Source: Epiperipatus broadwayi (Eukaryota > Onychophora > Udeonychophora > Euonychophora > Peripatidae). From it: DNA of 64,000 nucleotides. The notes below the pieces were generated by a model. The model worked only from the letters and a program-made list of their open reading frames with translations. It had not been told where the DNA came from and ran no database searches. The position numbers and the translations under genes were made by a program. How positions within the stretch are numbered: position 1 is the first letter of the stretch; the number at the start of each line of letters is the position of its first letter. The stretch is from NCBI GenBank assembly GCA_028023455.1, contig JAQFVV010000028.1:941501-1005500 (forward strand). The letters are read 5' to 3'. Shown here one piece after another: positions 46,643-57,125 of this stretch.

Positions 46643-47479
46643 ACAGTTATAAGCAAGCATAAGAAGTGGTGATCATGTGATGTTTATTGGCTTAATTTTC
46701 AATATATATGGCAGTTATCAAATTAAGCCTTGTTGATAAAGACAACTTTCAGAAACACAAGAGAATGAGAATTTAAAATGCAATAAAAAAATATCTGGTA
46801 ATTACTGATTTCTCAATTTCACAATAATAGCTCTAAAATAGAATGGTACTCTTGTTTTATTATATACTTTACGATCATTGAAACTAATACAAACTGACCA
46901 TTTAAAAACTATGTATTAAATAAATATTGCTATATATGTGTATTTATGAAGGAAGGTGGCGCAATAATAGTTCAACAACATGTGATAGTAATGACTGTTG
47001 AATCTGGATTGAGTAAACTTGAACATATTTTTCAACAGGCTTGACATTTTTCTTTTCAGGTAGCTGTTCCACAACCAACTTAATTAAGCATATAATATTA
47101 ACTGGTAAATGAATACACCAGTACCTTTAGTTAGATGTTAAAATAAAATGGAAACTGCTTAACTCCCACCAGCTGCCAATTGATAGCTTCTGTGAGAGCT
47201 GCCTATTTCTTCACCAGTTTTCTATAAGTGATTCATCAAGAGACTTTTGTGTTGAAGTGAGCTGTTTAAAGACTAATTTTATCTTGACATGTAGTTTTCT
47301 TAATATTTATATAATTTTTTTTTGTAACAATATATGCAAGTAATAATAAAGCGTACATCGAATATTTATTAATTTTTTGAACTTGACATATATTTAACAT
47401 TTCTTTATTATAACGTGGCTTTCACTTTAAGCAAGCTTTCCGTAAAAAATAAATTAATTATTGCCTAAAATAAATCCAA
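46643..47479. other. AT-rich DNA, no gene seen
   Basis: No recognised feature. Confidence 0.4.
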
Positions 47480-47560
47480 ACTCTGGAATTGCAAGTCCAC
47501 GGATCGCGGCTGAGGTCTGTTACTTCCCAAGTTCGAACTCCTTATGAAAACCCAATTTAT
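47480..47560 (+). repeat. Short dispersed repeat N, copy 4
   Basis: Least AT-rich copy: ggaattgcaagtccacggat, gttacttcccaagttcgaac, tccttatgaaaaccc. AGTTCGAACTCC is a good B-box match, supporting a tRNA origin. Confidence 0.55.
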
Positions 47561-48425
47561 AATAGACCACTCTTTATAAACTCACACAAGCATATACATA
47601 TATAAGTCATTATACACAGACGTATATCTTAATACAAGCACAGAAGGTTATTTGATTATATATATATATAAATCCATTCGTCATTCATTTTAGACTAGCC
47701 CACTATCACAGATTTGTCATTTCTTAGAAAGTCTCTCTTTCATTTACGATCCTGTCAGATGCATGCTTGTCAATTTATTCTAATTAGAACTAGCTCTGGT
47801 GGCGAAGCTCTGACTCACACAATTCCTCTTGAAGGATTTTTTCTTTCAGTCAGACTTTTGCCATATCTACTGTCCAGACGAATTTTTGCAACACACCTGG
47901 GAATTATTTAAACTGAAGAAGGTGAAGATAATAGAAAGATTTATCACAAACCCTCCAAAATAAAAATGTTATCAGAAACTCCGTGAATCAGTCCCAGAAG
48001 ATGTAAGACCACGAGAACCAGAAGGAAATAAATGTGAATTGTATTTTCTCTCCCCTTCCCTACCCTCAATCCTCCTTCCTTGACAGTAAAATGCAAACCT
48101 GCTAACAAAAATGTGATTTGACTAAAAAGAAAATCCAATTTCTAGAAATATAGTCGTCCAACTGAGAAATTTCAAGGCTAAATTGAAAAAAAATGAAGCA
48201 AGTTCTTTTCTTCAATTGAAAATAATTTTGAAAAGTTTAACTGAAAAAAGTTGTAGAAGGCTTGAAATAAACAAACAATTAATAAATGATTTATAATTAT
48301 GAAATGAATTTAAAAAACAATTAGAGGAAAAACAAATACCCAATTTAATAATAAGTAGCAACTTTATTTTTCAAGTACCCAAATATTTAGATTTTAGCGT
48401 ATTATATTACTATTTAAATTGGCAA
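47561..48425. other. Intergenic DNA with weak ORFs
   Basis: ORFs at 47714-47911 (+) and 47944-48138 (-) have fairly balanced composition. The second begins with a hydrophobic stretch and has another near its end. I recognise no family, and no splice or promoter context supports a gene. Confidence 0.3.
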
Positions 48426-48429
48426 ACTC

Positions 48430-48515
48430 GGGAAATAAAGATCTTGGAATCGCACCCAACTTTGTCACATCCGGTATTTGAACTTCTCCCCAAGTAATAA
48501 ACCGTTTAATTACCT
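48430..48515 (+). repeat. Short dispersed repeat N, copy 5
   Basis: cttggaatcgcacccaactt, gtcacatccggtatttgaac, ttctccccaagtaata; aligns with the other N copies. Confidence 0.45.
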
Positions 48516-48694
48516 TATTTAACATTTAATAACTACACTTTAAATTTCTTAATTTAGAATATAAATTTTAATCTAATTTTAAAGATTAAATATACATGCC
48601 CACAAATCATATCTTCATCAGACATTCGCAAACGAATCTCATCATCTTCAAGTAAAATATATACTAGAGATTATTTTTTAACAACTAAAATTCA

Positions 48695-48795
48695 TTCGTG
48701 AAATGTAAATACAACTGATGAGTGCTGGTTCAGAACGAAATGGGCGTCTTGGGATCATTTATATTTTTTACATATCTTTGATCATATGTTTCAGT
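48695..48795 (+). ncRNA. Hammerhead ribozyme, family A/B-like
   Basis: CUGAUGA at 48715-48721. Helix II GUGCUG, GUU, CAGAAC has one mismatch. GAAA at 48737-48740. Helix III AUG, GG, CGU; C48748 at the cleavage position. UUG after it pairs with CAA before the core, and UAAAU pairs with AUUUA further out. All catalytic bases are kept. It seems to stand alone rather than in a dimer. The remainder of the region has the atatgattt family A flavour but is diverged. Confidence 0.6.
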
Positions 48796-50285
48796 AATGT
48801 GTGATGGAATAGAGGTTTAAAATCTATTTAATATATATATGAAGTTAAATTGTAACGTGTTTAGGGTTTCCTTGAAAAAGTGTATGTTTCGAATGTTATC
48901 TATAGTGTGAGCGATTATTTTGATTTCTCGGCTGATGGATGGCTGTGATCTGATTGAGCTAAGGTAAAAGACACACCGAGATAAGAATATAATTTGAAAA
49001 TATGTATGATCACAAATCATATCTTGGTCAGCCATTCACAATCAAATCATTCTATTTCTAAGAAAAAAATACTAGAGATTATTTTTGGATGACTAAAGAA
49101 ATTAATTCATGAAATTTAAATATCCCCATTCTTACAATAAGTAAGTCCATTATTTTGGTTATTTTATATTTTGCAATGCTGTCTTAACTCCAGTAGCAAA
49201 CTATTTTTAAAGAATTTCAACACCCTGTCTAACAGTATTTCTCCAATGCATTGCACTCTCAGCTTCATCTTCCCATTTTTATAAACAGAATCTATCACAT
49301 CTGTAAAAACTATGCTCAAGATCGCTATAATTTTTTTTTTTCAGGAAATTTGATATGTTAATATTTTTTACACATCCAATCCAACAAAAATAATACTTTA
49401 CTATAGTATTCTCTGCAGCATTACATCCAGAAATTGATTGACTATTTTTAAAATTTTACATCGAATTTTTCTAATATTAAGTTATGACTATATGGTATCC
49501 AATTTTTTAACATTCTTACAATTTAATAATAACCAATAAATAAAAACATAATTTTCACTTCTTTTTACCTACACACTTTGCCTAATGAATGTATTTTGGA
49601 ATTGTGATGTTATCAATCTAGGGGGGGGGGGGCTGGGAAAGTAAAATGACTTTGTTTAGATTGTAATTTAAACATGTATTTGCCTAGAAAGCACTTGGTT
49701 TGTGAAAATCAATGCACACGTTTATGTATGCACACATTTATCTGAAGTTATCCACAGAGCATCCCAGTGAAATGATGATGTGTTCACTCACCCTCCTACA
49801 GTGCCATCTCTGAATAAACATGGTATATGTAGTGGGATAGTTTAACTATTTCAAACAAAAATTTTAAAGCTCTAGCAAGTGTGGACCATGAATTACAACA
49901 TAAAATGTTAATAGTGTTTTGCATTTTCATGCATGATTTTTTAATACTCTTCCTGCCATTGCAAAATTGTGCAAATTGCTTGAAAACATTATTGCCACTC
50001 ATGCCATTACAACCCACATAGTTAAACACATTTCCAATGTTTTACTAGAATTACACCCAATTTAAAACAAAATTTAATATTAACAAATTATTCCATCATT
50101 AATATGAAACACACAGACACATTTCATGTGATATCTATAATTCAGACATGCTAGTGCCTTAAAAATTTTGTTGTGAATAGCTAAAATATATTACTATATA
50201 CAGATCTCATCGCAGGAAGCTTGGAGAGAGAATCAGTTATCTTTTCCCTAGGTCACATTGATATATTTAATTTTAAATTGTGTAT
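48796..50285. other. AT-rich DNA, no gene seen
   Basis: A direct repeat of about 65 bp (acaaatcatatctt, tactagagattattttt) links 48600-48685 with 49010-49090. An 11-G run lies at 49621-49632. No gene. Confidence 0.45.
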
Positions 50286-50289
50286 TATA

Positions 50290-51910
50290 AATTCAATAAA
50301 AATATTTGTTATATGGTTATGAGAATTACAAATAAATCAAGTCAGATGTCATATTACCTAATTTAAATGAGCTCTTTATGAGAAGTAATACATTAAATTA
50401 ATATCTAACAATTTTGGGTGTTTTAAAGATGGTGCTAAATTCAATAAAAATATTTGTTATATGTGTAAACGGTCGGGTTTAAACCCTGTTTACAATGTAA
50501 ACACATTGTTATATATTTTTTTATTAGTTTCATATTTTGTTTTATTCGTTTTAGTATTTATTTTGTTAGTGGAAGAAAATGTTTAAAATCTTATTAAAGT
50601 GAGAAAAGAGGGAGGGGGGGATTTTTGTTTTAGTGAAAGTGATATATATGTATGTGGGTGTGGATGGACAATTTCAAAAAAAAAATAATAATAATGAGAA
50701 GGGAATTGAATAAATTTGGTATCCAAGATGAGATTATTGTAAAGAGAACAGAAAGAAAAAAAGAAAATATGTATTGGAGACCTTATCTGAGGAATTTAAA
50801 AAAAAAAAAAGAAAAAAAAAAAGGAAGGGTTGAAAGTCAGGAATGTTGTTTGCCAGAATATCCGAAGGTGCGAAAAGTTCTTTGCTTGTTAGCCTAACTC
50901 CAGCTATACCACGTGGTGAGGGAAAAGGGGACGGACTGTTTTTGCGAGACAAAGAGAGAGTGAAGAAAAAAAAGTGACAGGAGAGAAAAGTTAGTTTAGG
51001 CTCTTGTGTCTTTTGGAGAGGAATATTTTTTTTTTAAAGAAAAAAAAAGAAGGAATAGTAAGGCTACCGAATATGGACAGTGGGGTAAACACGTCTGGTT
51101 TTGTGCCTTCCCGAAGAGACATCGGCAGTGAACGAAACATCTACGGAGATCTATTAATTTTCACAAAAGAACTGACCCGACTCGAAATGGATTATGCGTG
51201 ATAAACCGCCTCTCTCTATTTCAATTTCATTTTTCGTCTTATTTTAATATCCCCGGGGATCACATCGGACAAATTCAGGTAATGTGAACTTAAAATATTT
51301 ATTTTCTAAATATTACCCGTTCTCTCCGAAGTTTTCAAGAGAATACGAACAAAAAGTATTTTTTAAGAGAACGTCAAATCCAGCTGATTAGATTTTGTCT
51401 TAACTTCTTCTTATTCAGTTGAAAATCCACACTGTATATATTATGTTTTCTTAGTTTATGTAAACAATGTGGGGGGACAGGCAAATATTTTCTAAAAAGG
51501 AAAAGAAGGAAAAATTATAATAAAAGGTGTTATTTTAAATTGTAGTAATGTATATTTTTTTTATTCAACTCATGAAAGATAGTCCACGAATTTAGGCAAT
51601 TGTTCGATTTCCTTATTAAGAGACAAGTCCCCGACAGTTTCCTGTTTATGCCCCCGCCCGAGTCGAGCGAGGGTGGCCATCACATGTATTCTGATCTTCC
51701 ACATAATACTAAAAAGTTTGGCGGGTCAAAATAAAAAAAAAAACCGCAAATCAAAAGTTTTCAAACATTGAGGGGAGAACCCCCGCCAGTTATGAGAATT
51801 ACAAATAAATCAAGTCAGATGTCACATTACCTAATTTAAATGAGCTCTTTATGAGAAGTAATACATTAAATTAATATCTAACAATTTTGGGTGTTTTAAA
51901 GATGGTGCTA
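50290..51910. repeat. 148-bp tandem duplication, second unit interrupted
   Basis: Unit 1 is 50290-50437. Unit 2 starts at 50438, breaks after ttgttatatg at 50463, and resumes at 51789 with gttatgagaattac, ending gatggtgcta at 51910. The two units are nearly identical, so unit 1 serves as an in-place empty site for the 1,325-bp insert. Confidence 0.9.
50464..51788. mobile_element. 1,325-bp insertion, possible solo LTR
   Basis: The insert begins TGTAAACGGTCGGG and ends CCCCCGCCA, so it has TG...CA ends as LTRs do. It is richer in CpG than its surroundings. By comparison with the empty unit, the insertion is blunt, with no target-site duplication, which is atypical for an LTR. It contains purine-rich tracts (50750-50830), a cryptic ORF at 51004-51201 and a cag|gtaatg donor-like site at 51279. 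Alternatives: a Crypton- or Helitron-like insertion, or a captured 5'-exon region. No protein domain recognised. Confidence 0.45.
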
Positions 51911-52170
51911 TTAATTTCAATTGATGTGGTTTTTTTTAGATATATAAGAATGATGGCATTATAATATTAAGTATTACAGATTTCCATGGTCATTTGAGTA
52001 AAATTGGTTTACTTAAAATAAATGTCAGGGGCTGTTCACATTTTCCTGATTTTAGAAGTAAAATGGTTTGTTAAAATTATAAAAATACATTTGCTAAAAA
52101 TGAATATTACTTTGAATTAAGTAATTTGGGGGGGGGGTAATTTCAAAGTGTTTACAAACAATGAACTCTT
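51911..52170. other. AT-rich DNA, no gene seen
   Basis: Includes a run of about 9 G near 52129. Nothing else recognised. Confidence 0.4.
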
Positions 52171-52343
52171 TAATGAATAATATTTCTATAGTGTAATCTT
52201 TATGATACCATTCTCAGAAAAGGTAGGGCCTGGTTTCTATCTGCTTTTAACACCTAGTGGATGGATGTAATCATAATTATATGACCAAAGATATGTGAAA
52301 AGAATGTATGATCTCCAAGATTCACATTTCTTTTTGAACAAGC

Positions 52344-52625
52344 ATTCATAATTTGGTCCAGATTACATATTCTTACAATATCTTTATCATTGTTTAGTAT
52401 ATATAGATAACCAATTACTACAGCTTGATTGATAAGTATGAAACTTACTAGCATCATAACTTTGACACATATCACTTAATGGAAATTCATAATTTGGTCC
52501 AGATTACATATTCTTACAATATCTTTATCATTGTTTAGTATATATAGATAACCAATTACTACAGCTTGATTGATAAGTATGAAACTTACTAGCATCATAA
52601 CTTTGACACATATCACTTAATGGAA
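52344..52625. repeat. Perfect 141-bp tandem duplication
   Basis: 52344-52484 and 52485-52625 appear identical base for base. Unit start attcataatttggtccagat. It duplicates one flank of the decayed hammerhead of the host repeat. Recent event or assembly duplicate. Confidence 0.9.
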
Positions 52626-52844
52626 ATATATTAATAATTTTTATTAGTCATTCATTAATCTAGAGATTATCCACTTAATGAATATGTCTGTAATTATTAT
52701 TACACCATTCTTATGCAAAGTATTAATATACTTCCATCAAGTGGTTTATGTCAAAGTTGTGATGGCAATAAGTTTAACACATCAATTAAACTGTAATAAT
52801 TCCATATCTAAACATACTGAACAATGATAAAGACATATGTAAGA

Positions 52845-52930
52845 GAGTGTGATCTAGGCTAACTGATGAGTGCTGGTTGAGAATGAAATGTGCATCTTAG
52901 GATTATACATCTTTTTGACATCTTTGGTCA
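52845..52930 (+). ncRNA. Hammerhead ribozyme, family A, partly decayed
   Basis: CUGAUGA at 52863-52869, GAAA at 52885-52888, helix III AUG, UG, CAU, C at the cleavage position, then UUA pairing with UAA before the core. The outer helix I pairs GUGAUC with GAUUAU. Helix II has lost two pairs. Confidence 0.55.
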
Positions 52931-53090
52931 TATGTTTATGATTACACCCTTTCACAAGGTATTAAAAATGGACAGAAACCAATCCCTACCTTGTGTGAGA
53001 ATTGTGTAATGAAAATTACTTTACAGAAATATTATTCACTAAGTGGATAATTTTTAGTGTAATGAATGACTAACAAAAATTATTAATCTG

Positions 53091-53555
53091 CTTAACGTTA
53101 GTTATATGCCACCATTATATACCTAAAATCAGAACTATTTATCAATTTTAAAAAAATGAAGTTAATTATCCACATTATCTACACTATTAAAATAAGTAGG
53201 ATACTGAGATGAAATGAAAACTATTACTTAGGTGTATTATCTATCCATAAGATAAATACATTTATAAATTTTTATGATCTTCAATAGCAAATTTACATTA
53301 AATTATAATGTATGATAAATTTTAATTAACAATCTAAGTATTATTTCAATGAACTTAAATTGTACATTGTATTAGCTTGCTATATTATCATCAGATAATA
53401 AGCACAGCTATTCTAAGTATAGAAAAATAGATGCAAAGAACATAAAATAAATGAAGAGTTTGTGATAATTTAAACAATCACACTCACACATAACACATAC
53501 TGTTTTTAGATCTGTTTATTTTGCACTACATATGTTTACAAACAGAAAGACAAAA
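53091..53555. other. AT-rich DNA, no gene seen
   Basis: No recognised feature. Confidence 0.4.
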
Positions 53556-53559
53556 ACAA

Positions 53560-54252
53560 ATAGAAAGATGATTGATAAAAACAAACAAATGGATAGATAA
53601 AGAAATAGAAAAAAATCAAGAAAGACATAGGTAATTGAATATACAGGCAGATGAAAGTATACATACAGATAAGTAGGAAAGTAGATAGTGGAAATATGGA
53701 TGGATGGATAGATAAATAGATAAGTAGTTGGACAAATAGAAAAATAGAAACAGATTAATAGTTAACAAAATGTAGATGAAATAGGTATATAAATATATAG
53801 AAAGATAGATGGATTGATATATAATAGAAAAAGTGGATATATTGATAGATAAATAAACAGAGAAACAGACAGATAGGTAAAAAGATAGATGGACAAAGCA
53901 ATAGAGAAACTGATTAATATGTAGATAAACAAACAAATAAACATATATATATATAAAATGATAAATAAATAAATAGATAGTTAGACAAATAGATAAACAG
54001 ATAAATAGATAAACAGTTAGATATATGGATAGTCCCACAACAAATACTGACTTTTAGATAGACAGTCAGATAAATAGTTTTTAGATAAATACATAGGTGA
54101 ATAGAAGGATAATCAGATATATATATATATGAAGAAAGATAGATAGGCCAACAGTGATATTGATTTATAGACAGACAAATATATTTATACACATAGACAG
54201 GCAAACAGATAAATAGATAGGTAGATAGATAGATAGATAGACATATAAATAG
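53560..54252. repeat. Degenerate (GATA)n/(TAGA)n microsatellite
   Basis: About 690 bp of GATA- and AAAT-based steps with many interruptions; cleanest near 54220-54240 (tagatagatagatagatag). The overlapping minus-strand ORFs made of Ile, Tyr, Leu and Ser are artefacts of the repeat. Confidence 0.95.
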
Positions 54253-54468
54253 ATCATGTGTGGAGGCAAGAAAGCCCAATATTGTTATTGGACAATGTTT
54301 TCTGTTTCCAATTATATCTTCAATCTATCAGAGTTTAAATCCTTTGAATATATATTTCAAATTTTCAAAGGCCACCATTTTTATAAAAATTTATGTTCCG
54401 TAAAACAAAAGCAAACTTTTTTTTCTTCCTATAAATTATCAATATAAGGTTGGAAAGACTTTATATCC

Positions 54469-55208
54469 TTTTTTTTTTTTTTTTTTCCAACAAAAAATTT
54501 TATTAGTAATAAATAGTGATTACATTTTGATAATGGATAAGTTAATGAATAAATTGTACAATAATATTATAAAAAGTTCTGATTAACATATGGCTAGAAT
54601 ATGTTAGTTAGTAGTTGTTATACACTTATGTGGTTAGGTATAATGAAGGGTTTGTGTAGAATATGAGAAACTGAGAACTTGATGAATGTTATTAGCTTTT
54701 TTTTTTTTTTTTTTTAATAACACGACTATTTTCTTTTTAATATTGTCTATTCTAGAATTCTGGGTAGGTGGGAGTTGACAATCAGGAAAAGGCTAGAGCA
54801 ATTAGAGACCAGGTGTCGTCAAAGACTTTACTGGAGGCAAGGAGCTGATCACGTTTCTTGATTTTTTTGAGAGTCTGGTAAAACAATGGTATGATTTGTG
54901 GCAGGGGTAATTCCATGAGAGTTTTGCATCTCACTATCCATATGGAATAAAGGACAAAGATAGAGAGCCTTATTATTGAAAAAGTTCCACTATTAATGGC
55001 ATTTTCAAGTGAGAAAATCATTTCAGATCTTATGTAAGAATTGATTATGATTATATCTTTCAGTATTTTAAGTCTTGGACAGCGGTGTATAATATGGTCT
55101 GTGGTTTCATCTTCACGAGCACATAAACCACATATAGGGTCAATGCTAGTAAAACCTCTTCGGTGATAAAGAAACCAATTTGTGGGAAGCGCATCAAGAT
55201 TAATTTTA
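54469..55208 (-). mobile_element. 5'-truncated LINE with poly(A) and target duplication
   Basis: A T18 run at 54469-54486 is the poly(A) tail of a minus-strand insertion. atatcctttt flanks it at 54463 and again at 55209, a target duplication of about 11 bp. The element keeps about 290 bp of 3' UTR and the end of ORF2 (next entry). Unlike the RTE scraps it has a poly(A) tail, so it is a different LINE clade. Confidence 0.78.
54781..55208 (-). pseudogene. LINE ORF2 C-terminus with zinc knuckle
   Basis: The minus-strand frame is open to the 5' truncation point. It reads INLDALPTNWFLYHRRG, then the zinc knuckle CGLCAREDETTDHIIHRC (Cys, Cys, His, Cys at 3, 9 and 4 spacing typical of the RT zinc-binding tail), then SFRLSIFVLYSIW-like hydrophobic helices, ending LIALAFS and stop TGA at about 54780. 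About 140 codons are present, all without stops, so the insertion is fairly young. The knuckle binds nucleic acid in related LINEs. Reverse transcriptase itself is missing. Confidence 0.75.
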
Positions 55209-55572
55209 ATATCCTTTTTCTTTAATAGTAATAATAACGATTACAATAATTATAGTATATTTTCTGTTGAAAACAGTTAGATTATTTAAATTCACAGTTG
55301 ACTTTTAGGCACACTTTTTTGCTATTAATATTTAACAATTTATTTGTTAATCAATTATAAAAAAACAATAGAATAGTTAGTTCGAGCGCCAGGAATCGCA
55401 GAGATGGGTCCACAATCCATGAACCTCCCCATTTCCCTAATCCAGTAAAGTAGTTATAAAAAAATCTGCCTTATAATGTCGACACAATAGAAAAATCATT
55501 CAGAGATCTCGTATATATATACTAGGGCATATCTACTTATGTCTATGTATTACCAATTTCTTTTTTATTTAG
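55209..55572. other. AT-rich DNA, no gene seen
   Basis: 55385-55445 (cgccaggaatcgcagag, ggtccacaatccatgaacc) loosely resembles repeat N. Nothing else. Confidence 0.4.
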
Positions 55573-56656
55573 TAAAAACAAAAAATACTTAATTGTAATT
55601 ATTAATTAGAAAAAATATAACTTACTATTAAAAATTTTCGGCTGAACGTTTTCGAGGAACCATGCCTCATACTCATAGCCTTCATGAAAAGTGTAATAAA
55701 TATATGCAAATGTAAATATTCAAATAAGCTACTGTTACGTAGCCCATTTTTTCGAGATCTCGAAGCATGTGTCCTTTCTGTTAATGGCATGGATGTCTCT
55801 ATTAATATAGAATGCCTCCTTTATTTTTCTCCTGTAATCATTTGGCTCTGAACATAAAATAATGGGGTTGGCAGGTATGAAGTTGTGCCCAGATTGCTTA
55901 CTATGTTCGAAAAATACAGAGGATGTGTTGCTGTTCGTTTGAGCTCTGTTGAATGTGTAACGATGTTGAGCCAATCTGGTATTAATTGTGGCTTTCGTTT
56001 CCCCATAATATATAGCGTGGCATCCGGCTTGAGGGCAGGAAATAGAGTACACCACGTGTGGGGTGAGCGATCGATCAATGTGGTCTTTAGAGTTATTGAT
56101 CAACCTATTGGAATTGGGTGGAGTTCTGAATATTATGTTGAATTTATTGTTTAAAGTTTTCGTTAGTTTGCTGGATATTTTAGGGATGTAGGGGATTGTT
56201 ATTCTAGGTAGATTAGTGCGAGGTAATTTATTGTTTATTGTACTATTAAATTTCATGATTTTCTTTTTAATGGTTTTATATTTGAATCCTGCTGCCAATA
56301 GATCTTTAGTATAATTGTTTATATTTTCCTTCCTATGTGCTTCGTATTTACACAGATGAAAGTTTCTAAACAAAAATGCATTAAGACCTGCAAATTTGTG
56401 CGATGCGGGTGAGTTAGAGTTAGGGTGGATACAGCTGCGAATTTCAAATGGTTTAACAATCATTTTGTAATCTATTAAGTGGCGATTTCTCGATAAAGAG
56501 AGGTCGAGATATTTACATTTGCATATATTTATTACACTTTTCATGAAGGCTATGAGTATGAGGCATGGTTCCTCGAAAACGTTCAGCCGAAAATTTTTAA
56601 TAGTAAGTTATATTTTCTCTAATTAATAATTACAATTAAGTATTTTTTGTTTTTAC
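55573..56656 (-). mobile_element. Penelope-like element remnant between inverted arms
   Basis: Two inverted arms of about 140 bp (55573-55717 and 56518-56656) flank a GIY-YIG-encoding frame. The arms contain tatgagtatgaggcatggtt, a 4-bp stem (GAGG with CCTC), gaaaacgttcagcc and a shared AT-rich end. The arm downstream of the stop is in sense orientation and the upstream arm is inverted, the usual PLE insertion structure. The reverse transcriptase is lost. CpG is common here (gcgatcgatc, acgttcagccg) unlike the neighbours, suggesting youth. Confidence 0.82.
55735..56544 (-). CDS. PLE GIY-YIG endonuclease domain (partial ORF, 269 aa)
   Basis: An open frame of 269 codons without stops. Residues 10-160 are a basic linker (KTIKKKIMKF, ITIPYIPKISSKL). 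The GIY-YIG domain starts at VVYSI (164-168), followed by C170 and C175 of the PLE-type Cys pair, YYGET (179-183; the usual YVG/YIG reads YYG), RLAQH (190-194) with catalytic-type Arg and His, HSKQSGH (214-220), and KEAFYI (242-247) with the catalytic-type Glu. In PLEs this domain nicks DNA to prime reverse transcription. The annotated Met lies in the inverted arm and is not a natural start; the true protein would begin far upstream with the lost reverse transcriptase. Alternative: a domesticated GIY-YIG protein, unlikely given the arms. Confidence 0.82.
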   Translation of the reverse strand: MKSVINICKCKYLDLSLSRNRHLIDYKMIVKPFEIRSCIHPNSNSPASHKFAGLNAFLFRNFHLCKYEAHRKENINNYTKDLLAAGFKYKTIKKKIMKFNSTINNKLPRTNLPRITIPYIPKISSKLTKTLNNKFNIIFRTPPNSNRLINNSKDHIDRSLTPHVVYSISCPQAGCHAIYYGETKATINTRLAQHRYTFNRAQTNSNTSSVFFEHSKQSGHNFIPANPIILCSEPNDYRRKIKEAFYINRDIHAINRKDTCFEISKKWAT

Positions 56657-56930
56657 ATATAAGGAGAAATTAAAACCATATTTTTTATTTAGTATATTTT
56701 TATTAATTAGCCTATTCATTCAGGGTACTGAATGTTTCTTATATAAGTAAATATGGGGATTTGAACTTAAGATTTTTCAGTCTATATTCGCCTCTTCTCC
56801 ATTTCAAACAGCCAGCACCCATGACTACATAATATGAAAAAAAATAGATGAATAGTTGGAAGGGTGCGACATTTGAAGCCTGTTCATTAAAGTTTAAAGA
56901 ATTACGATCTTAATATAAGCCGAGCACTGA
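56657..56930. other. AT-rich DNA, no gene seen
   Basis: No recognised feature. Confidence 0.4.
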
Positions 56931-56934
56931 TTGT

Positions 56935-57125
56935 ATATATGTGTAAGAGATTGTGATCTTGCCCACTGATGAGTGCTGGTTCTGCACGAAATACATATAT
57001 TGGGGATCACCTATCTTTTTCATATATATATGGACATGTGTATCAGTTGTTTGAGATGGAGAGGAGGCGAATGTAGGTAGTACAATCCTAAATTCAAATC
57101 CCTATATTTTCTTATATTCTTATTA
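56935..57125 (+). mobile_element. Hammerhead repeat, family B, tRNA-linked
   Basis: A hammerhead (56940-57020) is followed by a spacer (catatatatatggacatgtg, atcagttgtttgagatgg) and a tail with aattcaaatccc at 57090-57101, close to a tRNA B box. Same order as 30935-31120 and, reversed, 16665-16845. No ORF. Confidence 0.65.
56940..57022 (+). ncRNA. Hammerhead ribozyme, family B, best copy
   Basis: CUGAUGA at 56966-56972, helix II GUGC with GCAC (4 bp, 7-nt loop), GAAA at 56988-56991. Helix III AUA, CA, UAU forms three pairs; A56999 sits at the cleavage position. Helix I pairs U57000 and GG with A and CC before the core (one mismatch), then GUGAUC with GAUCAC perfectly, then AAGAGAU with AUCUUUU. 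All catalytic bases are kept. Confidence 0.72.

Larger units (their letters stand above)
52172..53090. mobile_element. Hammerhead repeat, family A: direct dimer plus inverted copy
   Basis: A plus-oriented unit (52172-52670; landmark aatgaataatatttct) is followed by the start of a second at about 52672, then by an inverted copy from 52727 to 53085 containing a hammerhead at 52845-52925. The first unit also has its own decayed hammerhead at 52310-52370 (minus). It contains an internal 141-bp tandem duplication. The order of direct dimer then inverted copy equals that at 20599-21318. Confidence 0.75.

Noticed and set aside
53616-54279. Three minus-strand ORFs of 60-140 codons rich in Ile, Tyr, Leu
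   Set aside because: They are readings of a degenerate GATA-type microsatellite.
55821-56154. ORFs overlapping the GIY-YIG frame in other frames
   Set aside because: Shadows of the PLE coding frame, which alone shows family motifs.
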